Numbered from the stretch's first letter, positions 8,893-17,248 are shown. The stretch: 64,000 nucleotides of DNA from KACC-23026 sp963829575 (GCA_963829575.1 CAWHJF010000013.1:372001-436000), one strand, 5' to 3'. Program-made: numbers and translations. Notes: a model not told the origin generated them from the letters alone.

Positions 8893-8967
8893 GATTCGAT
8901 CATAATGTGGGAGGATTCGGTTAAATAGACAGGTGATTCGATTTAACAAGTCAAGAATTTGATTACT
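8893..8967. repeat. 21-bp repeat array, locus 1 (four copies)
   Basis: Copies of GATTCGATYAAA-like 12-mers begin at 8893, 8914 and 8935, with a weaker one at 8956 (AATTTGATTACT). The spacing is exactly 21 bp and the 9-base spacers are not conserved. The same repeat recurs at 43708-43864. The array lies between the ktrAB promoter and the tautomerase gene and is not coding. Confidence 0.75.
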
Positions 8968-9088
8968 CAGGTTGAACGGAGTTTATTTGAGAGAGAGCCG
9001 ATCGTGAGAGTCAGGAAATTAGCAGGATCGTTGTTTTTCATGTAGAGTAATTCCTATAGAGTAATTGATATTAGAAGGAGGATTCATC

Positions 9089-9478
9089 ATGCCATTACTT
9101 CGAATTGATTTAATTGAAGGGCGCGATCAAGCGAGTCTTAAGAAATTATTAGATGTGATTCATGAGGCGGTCCTTGAAGCTTTTCAGGTGCCAGAGCGGG
9201 ATCGCTACCAAATTGTCCATGAACATAAAAAAGAACATATGTTGATTGAGGACACGGGTTTAGGGTTTGAGCGGACCGACAATCTGGTCGTCATCTCCGT
9301 TGTGAGTAAAGCCCGTACACAAGAAAAGAAACAAAAATTATATGCCTTGCTCGCCGAAAAATTAAAGGCGGAATGTGGGATTTCGCCAGCTGATCTCATG
9401 GTTAACATTACAGAAAACGGTGGTGCCGACTGGAGCTTTGGCCTGGGAGAAGCTCAATTTTTGACGGGGAAGTTGTAA
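9089..9478 (+). CDS. Tautomerase family protein (YusQ/MSAD-like)
   Basis: 129 residues from ATG 9089, which follows AGAAGGAGG; the upstream in-frame ATG at 9065 lacks a site. The protein starts MPLLRIDL, so removal of Met exposes the N-terminal proline that acts as catalytic base in the tautomerase superfamily. Length and the tail ENGGADWSFG match the malonate-semialdehyde-decarboxylase-like group seen in Bacilli (YusQ-like). The natural substrate is unknown. It is transcribed alone and ends in a strong terminator. Confidence 0.8.
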   Translation: MPLLRIDLIEGRDQASLKKLLDVIHEAVLEAFQVPERDRYQIVHEHKKEHMLIEDTGLGFERTDNLVVISVVSKARTQEKKQKLYALLAEKLKAECGISPADLMVNITENGGADWSFGLGEAQFLTGKL

Positions 9479-9529
9479 TTCAATCGTTTGAAGTAAGTCT
9501 ATAAAAATCAAATCAAGTTGTTATTTAGG

Positions 9530-9562
9530 AAAGGTGTCTCCATGTGCGAGGCGCCTTTTTAA
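9530..9562 (+). terminator. Terminator after the tautomerase gene
   Basis: 11-bp stem (9530-9540 with 9548-9558, one G-T pair) and 7-base loop, followed by TTTTT. Confidence 0.85.
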
Positions 9563-9705
9563 TTTAAAAAATATAACTTTTCAAAACGACTCACTTTTTT
9601 GGGCGGTCTGTTTGAGTATTAATTTCACTATGTTGTGATTTTCGCCTTCCCAAATAGAGAAGTGATACATAAGATACATTAACTCCTTAAAAGGTGGTGT
9701 TAATT

Positions 9706-9801
9706 ATGGCATACGGTGGAGGCGGTATGGGTGCAGGCTTTGCACTTATCGTTGTATTGTTCATTCTTTTGATTATTGTAGGTACTTCTTACGTCTACTA
9801 A
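9706..9801 (+). CDS. YjcZ-family sporulation peptide (31 residues)
   Basis: A 31-codon gene with AAGGTGGTG nine bases before ATG 9706. The peptide begins MAYGGGGMGAGFAL and continues as one hydrophobic helix (IVVLFILLIIVGTSYVY). This Tyr-Gly-rich start plus a single membrane helix is the pattern of the YjcZ/YjcZ-like sporulation proteins of Bacilli, which are made in the sporulating cell and have no known activity. It is a single-gene unit with its own terminator 58 bp downstream. Confidence 0.85.
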   Translation: MAYGGGGMGAGFALIVVLFILLIIVGTSYVY

Positions 9802-9858
9802 GACGACTACCACCTAGTGGATCCTCGCAATGGGGTAAGTCTGCCTTCAATAATAAAT

Positions 9859-9884
9859 GGCGTCCTACTATTAGGGCGCCTTTT
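9859..9884 (+). terminator. Terminator after the YjcZ-family gene
   Basis: 8-bp stem GGCGTCCT / AGGGCGCC (9859-9866, 9873-9880, one G-T pair), loop ACTATT, then TTTT. Confidence 0.75.
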
Positions 9885-10010
9885 ATGATCATTCGCTGAT
9901 TTGGTTTACGAATCCGGCATCTGCATGGTCAACTTGTGCTTTTTGCGAACCCATGGGAATGACATGAGGTAGGGTTCATCTCATGTCTGTCAATGTTTGT
10001 TGGGCAATGT

Positions 10011-10733
10011 CTACATAGTTAAGAGATGTTGAATGGAGGTAAACAGGACAAGCATGCCAAGCAAAATAATAATACATGATGAGAACACGGTTAGCATTCT
10101 TGCGAAAAAGTCATTCTCTAACTTTTGTAACTTGGAAGCAGTATGGCTTAATAGATACCCGATCGTTGCGAGCGTCAAGGCACTTCCTATTGAAAACGCA
10201 ATCGCTAAACGAATGCCAATGATTAAATGATGGGAGCCAATGGCTGCCAAGATGACAACAAGTGCACTCGGGCACGGGATGATTCCAGTTAAAAAACCTA
10301 CCCAAAAAAATTGAGAAAGGGTTTTAGGTTCTGTGTCAGTGTGAAGGTGAAAATGGTGATGATGACCATGACCATGATGATGGTGAGTGGGCGCATTCAC
10401 CCCCCATTTTTTTACGGTCACGGTTTTTTGAGAATAGACGGAGATGAGTCGAGTCATCCCTATATAAATAATGATTAAACTTGACCCCAATTCAATCCAG
10501 TGGACCAATGTATCCGGTGTCCAATTGGTAATGGAGAGGGTGGATAGATAGGCAATTAAACAAATGGAAATCGAATGAGAAATAGCGGCAATGATTCCAA
10601 TCAAGACGGCATGAAAGGCTTTGGCCTTGGATGTGACAATATATGCTGACATTACACCTTTCCCATGACCTGGTTCAAGTGAATGCAAGGCACCAAGGCC
10701 TAGTGCTGCCAATAAGGATAATCCTCCATACAT
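10011..10733 (-). CDS. NicO-family nickel/cobalt exporter (RcnA/UreH-like)
   Basis: 240 residues and about six membrane helices. The first helix carries LGALHSLEPGHGKGVMSAYIV, the NicO/RcnA metal-site signature (H-x5-H pattern). A cytoplasmic or loop segment near residues 116-131 is histidine-rich (THHHHGHGHHHH then FHLH), typical of Ni/Co-handling members, and the second half has GIIPCPSALVV. The family exports or transports Ni2+/Co2+. ATG 10733 follows AGAGGTGAG. It is a lone gene with no urease or hydrogenase genes nearby, so efflux is more likely than cofactor supply. Confidence 0.85.
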   Translation of the reverse strand: MYGGLSLLAALGLGALHSLEPGHGKGVMSAYIVTSKAKAFHAVLIGIIAAISHSISICLIAYLSTLSITNWTPDTLVHWIELGSSLIIIYIGMTRLISVYSQKTVTVKKWGVNAPTHHHHGHGHHHHFHLHTDTEPKTLSQFFWVGFLTGIIPCPSALVVILAAIGSHHLIIGIRLAIAFSIGSALTLATIGYLLSHTASKLQKLENDFFARMLTVFSSCIIILLGMLVLFTSIQHLLTM

Positions 10734-10822
10734 AATGATTCAACTCACCTCTTTTAATGGTTGTCCATTCAATATATGAAAGATCCTATTCCATAATGCC
10801 GATTAGCTAAGGGCAACGAGAT

Positions 10823-10933
10823 TTTTCCGAGTTTGAGGACTTCATCCCGTTTATGAAGCCCCTTTGGACGTGGGTTTTCCGACATTGAGGGCTTCATCGC
10901 GTATATGAAGCCCCTTTGGACGGTATTTTTCCG
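10823..10933. repeat. 52-bp tandem repeat with internal hairpins (2.1 copies)
   Basis: Units begin at TTTTCCG at 10823, 10875 and 10927, an exact 52-bp period. Each full unit contains an inverted repeat around CTTCAT...ATGAAG; in unit 2 the arms are GGGCTTCAT / ATGAAGCCC (9 bp, 7-base loop). It lies between the NicO gene and the decayed wrbA. No reading frame uses it. Confidence 0.75.
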
Positions 10934-10939
10934 TCTTTA

Positions 10940-11531
10940 TTACGCTTGCCCTCTTTTAAAAGCTTGAGCAATTTGAACGACACGGCGAGCTTGATGGTCA
11001 ATGGCTTTGGCAAATTCATCCGAGATAGTACCACTTTCTCCGGTCGTCACGCGTGTTCCATCCGGATTACCACCTGCTGCAAAAAAGACGGGGTCTGTGT
11101 AACCAGGTGTAACTACAATGGTTCCCCAATGGAACATCCTGCTATAAAGGTTGAGAAGGGTGGCTTCTTGTCTGCATGTAGATTTTGGGCACTAATCAGG
11201 GCACTGACAATTTTATTGACCGTTTGCCCTTGAGCTCAAAGTCACCCATTGTATAAAGGAATTGGTTCATTTGTGAGGCAACATTCCCAAAACGTGTTGG
11301 AACACTGAAAATGAACGCATCCGCCAATCACTTCAGAAATTGACTGGGTCTCGTTAGGATGGGCTTCCTACACTGCATTGCAGGCACTGGATTCTTTTTG
11401 CGCCAATTCAGGAACCTTTAGAATACGAACATTGGTACCGGCCGCTTCAACTACTTTTGAAGCTTTTTAGACATATTATAATTGGTGGCTGTTGAACTGT
11501 AGTAAATAACAGCAAGATTGCTGGATGACAT
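10940..11531 (-). pseudogene. Decayed NAD(P)H:quinone oxidoreductase WrbA
   Basis: Reading the minus strand from ATG 11531 gives MSSSNLAVIYYSSTATNYN, the flavodoxin-like WrbA start. Then come an in-frame stop soon after SKKLQK, VVEAAGTNVRILKVPELAQKE in another frame, and a further stop. FSVPTRFGNVASQMNQF follows in a shifted frame, and finally MFHWGTIVVTPGYTDPVFFAAGGNP with the C-terminal HQARRVVQIAQAF. All main WrbA blocks are present in order but spread over several frames with at least two stops, so the gene is inactive. Intact WrbA is a ~200-residue FMN quinone reductase. Many independent lesions argue against sequencing error. Confidence 0.85.
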
Positions 11532-12052
11532 GTGTTTTCTCTAAAGATTGATTAAATTTTTTCGAGCCAAACCTTGAACTATTATTGGTTTGATCGGCTG
11601 CTCTTAAACTTAAGTTTGAACAAAGGAATTCGGTTTTTAAAAAATGTAGGGAGGGAAATTAATGAAGGGACGTTAAATACTGGATCAGCTCCATTTTGTA
11701 AGTGCGCGACTCCTTATATGTATTGATTGTGAAATCCTGAGGGTGCACACCCTTAAGTATGAGGGGAACTGAATCCATGGGTCTTAGTTGGCGGACATCC
11801 ATTGTCAAAATCCATTTTAAAACCTTATCCGAAAATGTCTATAAATGATTTCCTAGTATAAATGGTATAATAAGTTTAAATCTCTATTTCTGAGCGGTAT
11901 CGGTGACTTTTTTAGATTTTAGTTAGCGAATGCTAGACAAATCAAGTATAATAATCTAGTGAATAACATAGGGTTTAGTAAAAGGCTAAAAAACAGGCTG
12001 TGAACACTAGATTTTATTCAGATAAATAAACTAGTAAAAAAGGGTGTTAAAT
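11532..12052. other. Long intergenic region before the SQD1-like gene
   Basis: About 520 bp with no supportable gene. A TATAAT near 11952 with a poor -35 about 17 bp upstream could be the promoter of the downstream gene, and another TATAAT lies near 11867. A small palindrome GGGTGCACACCC is present near 11740. Nothing else is recognised. Confidence 0.4.
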
Positions 12053-13285
12053 ATGGGCATGCAAAATAAGGGTTTAACCTCATTAAAGGTTATGGTATTA
12101 GGCGGCGACGGTTTCTGTGGTTGGCCAACAAGTCTTCATCTTTCAAATTTAGGCCATGATGTGGTGATTATTGATAATTTATCACGTCGTAATATCGACA
12201 ATGAATTGGAAGCTCAATCGTTGACGCCCATTCAACCAATGGGAACGCGTTTAAAAGTTTGGGAAGAATTAACAGGTAACAAGATCGGTTTTCATAATTT
12301 TAACATTGCAGAAGACTATGAGACGCTTCTTCATGTCATTGAATCGGAACGTCCAGACGTTGTTGTCCATTTTGCGGAACAGCGCTCTGCGCCGTATTCC
12401 ATGAAATCACCGAAGCATAAACGTTACACTGTAAATAATAATGTTAATGCGACACACAATGTGCTCTGTGCGATCGTAGATTCTGGCTTAGATATCCACC
12501 TTGTTCATCTAGGCACAATGGGCGTTTATGGATACGGAACGGCCGGCATGAAAATTCCAGAAGGTTATTTGGATGTTGAAGTTCCAACCGATACTGGAGA
12601 AAAAATTCACCAACAAATTCTTTATCCAACGAACCCGGGTTCGGTTTATCATATGACGAAAACGCAAGATCAACTTCTGTTCCATTACTACAATAAAAAT
12701 GATGCAATTCGAATTACCGACCTTCACCAAGGGATTGTATGGGGGACGAATACTCAAGAGACAAATTTGGATGAGCGTTTGATCAATCGGTTTGATTATG
12801 ACGGGGATTACGGGACGGTTTTAAATCGCTTCTTAATGCAGGCGGCTGTTGGTTATCCGATTACCGTTCATGGAACAGGCGGACAAACCCGTGCCTTTAT
12901 CCATATTCAAGATACAGTGCGCTGTATTCAACTCGCGATTGAAAACCCACCAGAGCGAGATGAGCGCGTGATGATCTTTAACCAGATGACTGAAACGCAT
13001 CGCGTTCGTGATTTGGCCGAGCAAGTCAGCAAATTGGCAGGTGGAGAAGTGGTCTATGTACCTAACCCACGTAAAGAAGCGGCCGAGAATGAACTTCATG
13101 TTAAAAATGATTTGTTCTTATCTAAAGGCTTGAACCCCACCACTTTGGATACCGGTCTTCTTAAAGAAGTCACGGAAATTGCGAAAAAGTACGCGCACCG
13201 CGTGGACTACTCAAAAATTCCGGCTAAGAGTATCTGGACTAAAGATCAGCAACCGGGTGTTCCTAAGGAAAAACAAAAAATCTAA
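12053..13285 (+). CDS. UDP-sulfoquinovose synthase-like epimerase (SQD1/SqdB family)
   Basis: 410 residues from ATG 12053, seven bases after AAGGGTG; GTG 12044 is less likely. It is an extended short-chain dehydrogenase with the NAD motif GGDGFCGWP (from about residue 17). SQD1-specific features follow: a segment around HFAEQRSAPYSM, the substrate Thr in HLGTMGVYGYG, the YxxxK pair in VYHMTK and the block TDLHQGIVWG. SQD1 makes UDP-sulfoquinovose from UDP-glucose and sulfite for sulfolipid or sulfonated glycans. No sulfolipid glycosyltransferase is adjacent, so the end product is unknown; another UDP-sugar conversion is possible. A strong terminator follows. Confidence 0.82.
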   Translation: MGMQNKGLTSLKVMVLGGDGFCGWPTSLHLSNLGHDVVIIDNLSRRNIDNELEAQSLTPIQPMGTRLKVWEELTGNKIGFHNFNIAEDYETLLHVIESERPDVVVHFAEQRSAPYSMKSPKHKRYTVNNNVNATHNVLCAIVDSGLDIHLVHLGTMGVYGYGTAGMKIPEGYLDVEVPTDTGEKIHQQILYPTNPGSVYHMTKTQDQLLFHYYNKNDAIRITDLHQGIVWGTNTQETNLDERLINRFDYDGDYGTVLNRFLMQAAVGYPITVHGTGGQTRAFIHIQDTVRCIQLAIENPPERDERVMIFNQMTETHRVRDLAEQVSKLAGGEVVYVPNPRKEAAENELHVKNDLFLSKGLNPTTLDTGLLKEVTEIAKKYAHRVDYSKIPAKSIWTKDQQPGVPKEKQKI

Positions 13286-13411
13286 TAATAAGACGCCAAA
13301 TAAAAAAGAAGTGCACATCGCTAAGTAGTTCGGTTGTGAAGTAGAAAAATTAATTTAACATACAAAATAACAGAGTAAATCACATCAATTTAGACAATTA
13401 AATAGCATAAG

Positions 13412-13443
13412 AAAACGCAGGGCATTTCGCACCTGCGTTTTTC
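13412..13443 (+). terminator. Terminator after the SQD1-like gene (could work both ways)
   Basis: Perfect 9-bp stem AAACGCAGG / CCTGCGTTT (13413-13421, 13432-13440), 10-base loop, followed by TT-rich sequence. A-rich sequence on the other side would let it also end the minus-strand permease fragment. Confidence 0.8.
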
Positions 13444-13454
13444 TATTAAGAAAA

Positions 13455-13948
13455 TTATTTCACGTCATTTATTGTAATACTTTTTTCCCAATTCCCATGA
13501 ATGAAAAAACAACCTTTGTTAGTACAAAACTCCCATTTTGATAGGTTAATCTTTATCTGATTGACAGATTTTAAAGTAGGGTTAAAATATGTTTTACTTG
13601 CAAGACCGACACCGACTACAGAGCCGACGGTCACTTCACGAGTTGAGAGCGGGATTCCGAGGAGATTCGCAAAAAAAGTGTTGCACAAGCCGAACTCAAG
13701 ATAATTAGAATGACTTTAATAGATAATAAATCAGAAGGGATAATTCCTTTTCCAATGGTTTTGACGACCTCACCACAGCCAAGATAAGCGCCAAAAAAAA
13801 CTGCAATAGCCACTAATAAAAGAGCGATCCAACGTTTCTTAATCGCGCCTGCACCATAAGTAGTGGCCATTGAAGCTGCCGATCCGCTCGCGCCAATATT
13901 AATCGCAAAAAAGAAAGAAATAACAAACGCAATTGCAGTTAAACTCAT
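13455..13948 (-). pseudogene. Frameshifted, shortened PiT-family anion permease
   Basis: From ATG 13948 the minus strand reads FFFAINIGASGSAASMATTYGAGA and then GEVVKTIGKGIIP, the N-terminal PiT (phosphate/sulfate permease) repeat. Near 13676, in a run of seven T (minus strand), the frame breaks. Adding one T restores ANLLGIPLSTREVTVGSVVGVGLA, the next conserved PiT block. After that, similarity ends in an unrelated 35-residue tail, so the second half of a ~330-residue permease is missing. It is most likely a pseudogene. A half-length permease with a slippery T-run, or a sequencing error in the homopolymer, is possible. Confidence 0.75.
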
Positions 13949-14081
13949 AATAAAACCAAGTAAAACACCAATATTAATAAGGATAATAGCATGAACAAAA
14001 TCAAAAAGCGAGCATTTATTTTTAGTATTTATATTGGTGATTTTCTACAAGGCAAGTTTGTACTATTTAATGTGTTCGATC

Positions 14082-14110
14082 TTGAGAAGTTGGTCTAGGT
14101 TGGATATAAT
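14082..14110 (+). promoter_or_regulatory. Sigma-A promoter of the diguanylate cyclase gene
   Basis: -35 TTGAGA (14082-14087), 17-bp spacer, -10 TATAAT (14105-14110). The start point near 14117 argues that translation starts at 14143 or 14158 rather than at the first TTG at 14122. Confidence 0.75.
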
Positions 14111-14142
14111 AATGACGAAACTTGTCATTTTATGTCGGATGG

Positions 14143-15465
14143 ATGTGGGGATGTCCGTTGGGGAACTTTATATCAAATATATATAAGACGAAGATCGGGC
14201 GGACACTTCTTAGAAGAACCTTCATCGTTTCCGTGATTTATCTTATCTTTTTAATTGGCTTTACGGTCTTTTTTAACCAGAAATCTCATCAAATCTATAG
14301 AGATAACCAAAATCTAGAAGAATTGAAGAGTAATCTTCAATCCATGGTTCAAGCGCTCATAGACCAAGAAACGGGTCAACGTGGGTATAATTTAACAGCG
14401 GAGAAAACGTTTTTGACTCCTTATAATAATGGAACAAAATCGTTTAAAGAATTGTCTGTGGTTGTGAAAAACCAATCTCAAACTTTCCCAAACTTACAAA
14501 CATGTATAAAAGAAATGATTCGGAAAGGAAATTATTGGCATAGCTACTATGGTGAACCCCAAGTACAAGCAAATATGAAAGGCATGCAGGTGTCGAATCA
14601 ATGGTTACTAGATGGGAAAAACAACTTTGATTCCTTTAGGGCCGCTTCAAACAAAGCAATTAGGGCGACATCTGCCTTCGAGCAAAAACAAGCTATCGAT
14701 TTTCAGAAATTAATTTATTTATATCATTTGATTCTGATCGTGGTCTCGATTCTCTTAATTGGATTGCTACTGTTCTTTATTCTAAGATCGTTTGAACGCT
14801 TATCTCATCCGCTAACTGAAGTCCATCATGCCATTAAGGAATTAGCGAAGGGGAATTTTGACTATCCTCTTCCCATTGTGAATCGACAACACGATGAATT
14901 AACCGAACTTGTTAACAGCCTTCAAGTCATGCGCTATAAAATGCAATGGACATTTAATCAGACAAAGCATCAAGCGGAAATCGATGCGTTAACCAATATT
15001 TATAACAGGGGCTCTTTTGATCGCCAACTAGAAGTTCTTTTAAACGAATTAGAGCACCCAGAAAGCGCTTTCGGCCTTATTCTCTTTGATTTGGACCATT
15101 TCAAACAATTTAATGATACATATGGGCATACAGAAGGTGATCGCCTTCTTCAATATGTGGCAAGTCTTATAACCCATGAACTCAAAGGGAACGATTTTCT
15201 GGCAAGGTACGGTGGGGAAGAATTTGTGGTGCTAACAAATGCCGATAGTACTGTAGGCCTTGCGGAACACTTGAGGTGTGCGATCGAGGAAAATCCTTTA
15301 TCTAATTATAAACTGACGGCGAGCTTCGGCGTCACCCTAGCCCAAAATGGCGATTCAGCTAAAATGCTGATTGACCGGGCAGACCGTGCTTTATATAGCG
15401 CCAAACGAAACGGTCGAAACCAAGTCGGGGTTTTGGATTCACAAATGAATAAGGAGCATGGATGA
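14143..15465 (+). CDS. CHASE3-HAMP-GGDEF membrane diguanylate cyclase
   Basis: About 440 residues. The start is unsure: ATG 14143 is given, TTG 14158 has a better GGGG site, and TTG 14122 is too near the promoter. Order: a membrane helix near residues 30-50, then an extracytoplasmic CHASE3-like sensor (ALIDQETGQRGYNLTAE). A second helix lies near 190-210, then a HAMP-like linker, then a GGDEF domain from about 275 with DALTNIYNR, FDLDHFKQFND and an intact GGEEF. The active-site signature predicts c-di-GMP synthesis. The inhibitory RxxD site is absent (KGND at that place). The signal sensed is unknown. Confidence 0.9.
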   Translation: MWGCPLGNFISNIYKTKIGRTLLRRTFIVSVIYLIFLIGFTVFFNQKSHQIYRDNQNLEELKSNLQSMVQALIDQETGQRGYNLTAEKTFLTPYNNGTKSFKELSVVVKNQSQTFPNLQTCIKEMIRKGNYWHSYYGEPQVQANMKGMQVSNQWLLDGKNNFDSFRAASNKAIRATSAFEQKQAIDFQKLIYLYHLILIVVSILLIGLLLFFILRSFERLSHPLTEVHHAIKELAKGNFDYPLPIVNRQHDELTELVNSLQVMRYKMQWTFNQTKHQAEIDALTNIYNRGSFDRQLEVLLNELEHPESAFGLILFDLDHFKQFNDTYGHTEGDRLLQYVASLITHELKGNDFLARYGGEEFVVLTNADSTVGLAEHLRCAIEENPLSNYKLTASFGVTLAQNGDSAKMLIDRADRALYSAKRNGRNQVGVLDSQMNKEHG

Positions 15466-15466
15466 A

Positions 15467-15493
15467 GACACCAAGGGAATTAGCCTTGGTGTC
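15467..15493 (+). terminator. Hairpin after the diguanylate cyclase gene
   Basis: Perfect 10-bp stem GACACCAAGG / CCTTGGTGTC with a 7-base loop, directly after the stop codon. The tail TTGTTG is only moderately U-rich, so termination is likely but not certain. Confidence 0.6.
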
Positions 15494-15613
15494 TTGTTGC
15501 AAAAATGCGTAAATTACCTCTATGTATGGGTTTGTTTTTCTATTAAAAAGCATAATTAAACTAGGCGAATAATAGAATGATAGAAACAGGAAAAAGACTA
15601 GAGGTGACCGGAG

Positions 15614-15874
15614 ATGGCTAGATTTTTAAAGGATACGGCAGTCGTATTCGTGGTTAGTATTGTTTATTTAATAGGGATCATCACATGCAGAGTTCCATTT
15701 TTTATGATCTTTTTAGTCGGCTGCGTCCTATTTATAGGCGGTTTGATTACGGCACTATTCTTCAATAAGGGGACAAAGGAAAGAAGGGTTTCGCTTACAG
15801 TTGCATTCACGGGTCTGATGTCCTCAATAGAAATATGGGTTTTGGTTGTGTACCTATTGGCGCGTCTTCAATAA
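15614..15874 (+). CDS. Small hydrophobic membrane protein, unknown
   Basis: 86 residues; ATG 15614 follows AGAGGTGACCGGAG. Three hydrophobic stretches (about residues 8-25, 28-50 and 62-84) are joined by a short basic loop (NKGTKERR). I do not recognise a family. It is a single-gene unit with a strong terminator four bases after the stop codon, opposite the second DUF3231 gene. The good ribosome site and terminator support a real gene; function is unknown. Confidence 0.65.
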   Translation: MARFLKDTAVVFVVSIVYLIGIITCRVPFFMIFLVGCVLFIGGLITALFFNKGTKERRVSLTVAFTGLMSSIEIWVLVVYLLARLQ

Positions 15875-15877
15875 GAA

Positions 15878-15920
15878 AAGGGCGGTTCTTGTATAAAGCA
15901 ACAAGGACCGTCCTTTTTTT
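15878..15920 (+). terminator. Strong terminator between the small membrane gene and DUF3231 copy 2
   Basis: 15-bp stem (15878-15892 with 15901-15915, two G-T pairs), 8-base loop and a run of seven T. Confidence 0.9.
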
Positions 15921-15975
15921 GTATAAAGAAGGGGAGGGAACTTCTGAATTTTTGAATATTAGGGACATGTCCTTT

Positions 15976-16983
15976 CTAATATTTCTTGGATAGGGCATCT
16001 CGATCCGCAGCCATTGGAGGCTGTTCCATCCAACCGTTTTTGATGAGTAGATTAAAGCCATCTTCTGCGTATAGGGCTACTTCTGCAATCCTTTTTGTGT
16101 ACATCACAATAAGATCGGCTCGTTGGCAGCTTGCCATTGCAGATCCGTAATATCCGATTGAAGCGGAAATTAAACTCGTCACTAAGAAAAGCATCACCTT
16201 GTCCGAAAACGGTGCAACGTTTGAGTTGCTGACATCGAATTCCCACCTTTTTGGAGAAGGCAGATAATCCTTAGCAAGAATTTTTTCGAAACTCTTTAAT
16301 TGCCGATCACACAATTTAACCCCTCTCTTAAAAAAAGCTCGAAGTTCTTTTGAATGGGCAGTTTGACTAAATCCTAATTCAATCATGATCTTGACGATTG
16401 TTTTTTGCATGTTATAGAAAAGCCCGCTGATCTCAATGACATTTAGAGGACGTTTGTTTCCGAACCAACCATTTAAATACTGGTTACTTTGAATGTACGT
16501 CACCTCTTTAGGAATTTGAATCCGGGCAGGAATGGTTAAAATGCCTTTTTTTGATTGGATACTAATGATGTTATTATATAGCTCGACCGTTTCATTGACA
16601 CATTCGGTGTAATAGTGGAGTTGATCGGGTCGAGATGAGGTTGTGGCACAAAGGGAGTATGAATTCAAACCATGAAGGGTCATAATTTGCAAGTAGATTA
16701 AACATTGTTGGTTAGAGAAGAGTTGTGGAGCCTTCAGATTAATGGGCTCACTTAAAAAACCATCCGGAATTGGATAGTAATCTTCTTTAAAGAACGATGT
16801 GATTTTTTGAATGTGTTTGTCTGACATTTTTAAGGTGAGAGCTAATAAATCCTGAACATCGGGATCGGTACAGGTTTGAGCTAAATAAGAATTCACACAA
16901 AGAGCCATACTATCGGTAATAAATTGAGTCCACAAATTGGCAATTTCAGAAGAGTTTAGCGATGTTATCGAATTATTCTTCAT
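15976..16983 (-). CDS. DUF3231 family protein, copy 2
   Basis: 335 residues from ATG 16983 with AAAGGACGG upstream. As in the copy at 5407, two helical halves each end in a Pro-containing turn, and the second ends in EQPP near residue 324. SEIANLWTQFITDSM at the start aligns with TEIGGLWSVYNQESM of copy 1, and FGNKRPLNVIEISGLFYNMQ with VGKKRSLNAIELSEIFFNIE, so they are diverged paralogues. Function is unknown for the family. It lies alone on the minus strand, divergent from the RND efflux region. Confidence 0.8.
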   Translation of the reverse strand: MKNNSITSLNSSEIANLWTQFITDSMALCVNSYLAQTCTDPDVQDLLALTLKMSDKHIQKITSFFKEDYYPIPDGFLSEPINLKAPQLFSNQQCLIYLQIMTLHGLNSYSLCATTSSRPDQLHYYTECVNETVELYNNIISIQSKKGILTIPARIQIPKEVTYIQSNQYLNGWFGNKRPLNVIEISGLFYNMQKTIVKIMIELGFSQTAHSKELRAFFKRGVKLCDRQLKSFEKILAKDYLPSPKRWEFDVSNSNVAPFSDKVMLFLVTSLISASIGYYGSAMASCQRADLIVMYTKRIAEVALYAEDGFNLLIKNGWMEQPPMAADRDALSKKY

Positions 16984-17086
16984 GTTCTAGCCGTCCTTTC
17001 TTCGTCATTCGTCGTTCTAGTTATCAACAAAAAATGGTATAAATATCCCAAGTGAAAAATATTGCAATCTAGCGGAGGTCTTTTTA

Positions 17087-17248
17087 ATGAAAAAATTCTT
17101 TTTAATTCTAATCCTTTTAATAGCAGGGTCTATTTTTTTGAGGAAAACAAACAGACGGTTAAGTATGCTTTATTTTTTAAGAAAAAATATGTACGTCATC
17201 TTAAGAACACTCTCTAAGATGACGCCCCATCTAATGAAGATGAAATAA
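17087..17248 (+). CDS. Short 53-residue ORF with N-terminal membrane or signal segment
   Basis: ATG 17087 has a good AGCGGAGGT site. The peptide starts MKKFFLILILLIAGSIFL, a signal or anchor helix, and continues with a basic tail. It may be a genuine small membrane peptide. However, its 3' part overlaps, in another frame, sequence that reads like the end of an RND adaptor. It could therefore be the surviving N-terminus of that adaptor after a large internal deletion. Confidence 0.4.
   Translation: MKKFFLILILLIAGSIFLRKTNRRLSMLYFLRKNMYVILRTLSKMTPHLMKMK

Noticed and set aside
8893..8967. CRISPR-like array
   Set aside because: Cores are only 12 bp with 9-bp spacers, far shorter than CRISPR repeats and spacers, and no cas genes are present.
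10916..11233. 105-codon plus-strand ORF
   Set aside because: It is antisense to the wrbA remnant and has no ribosome site or family signature.
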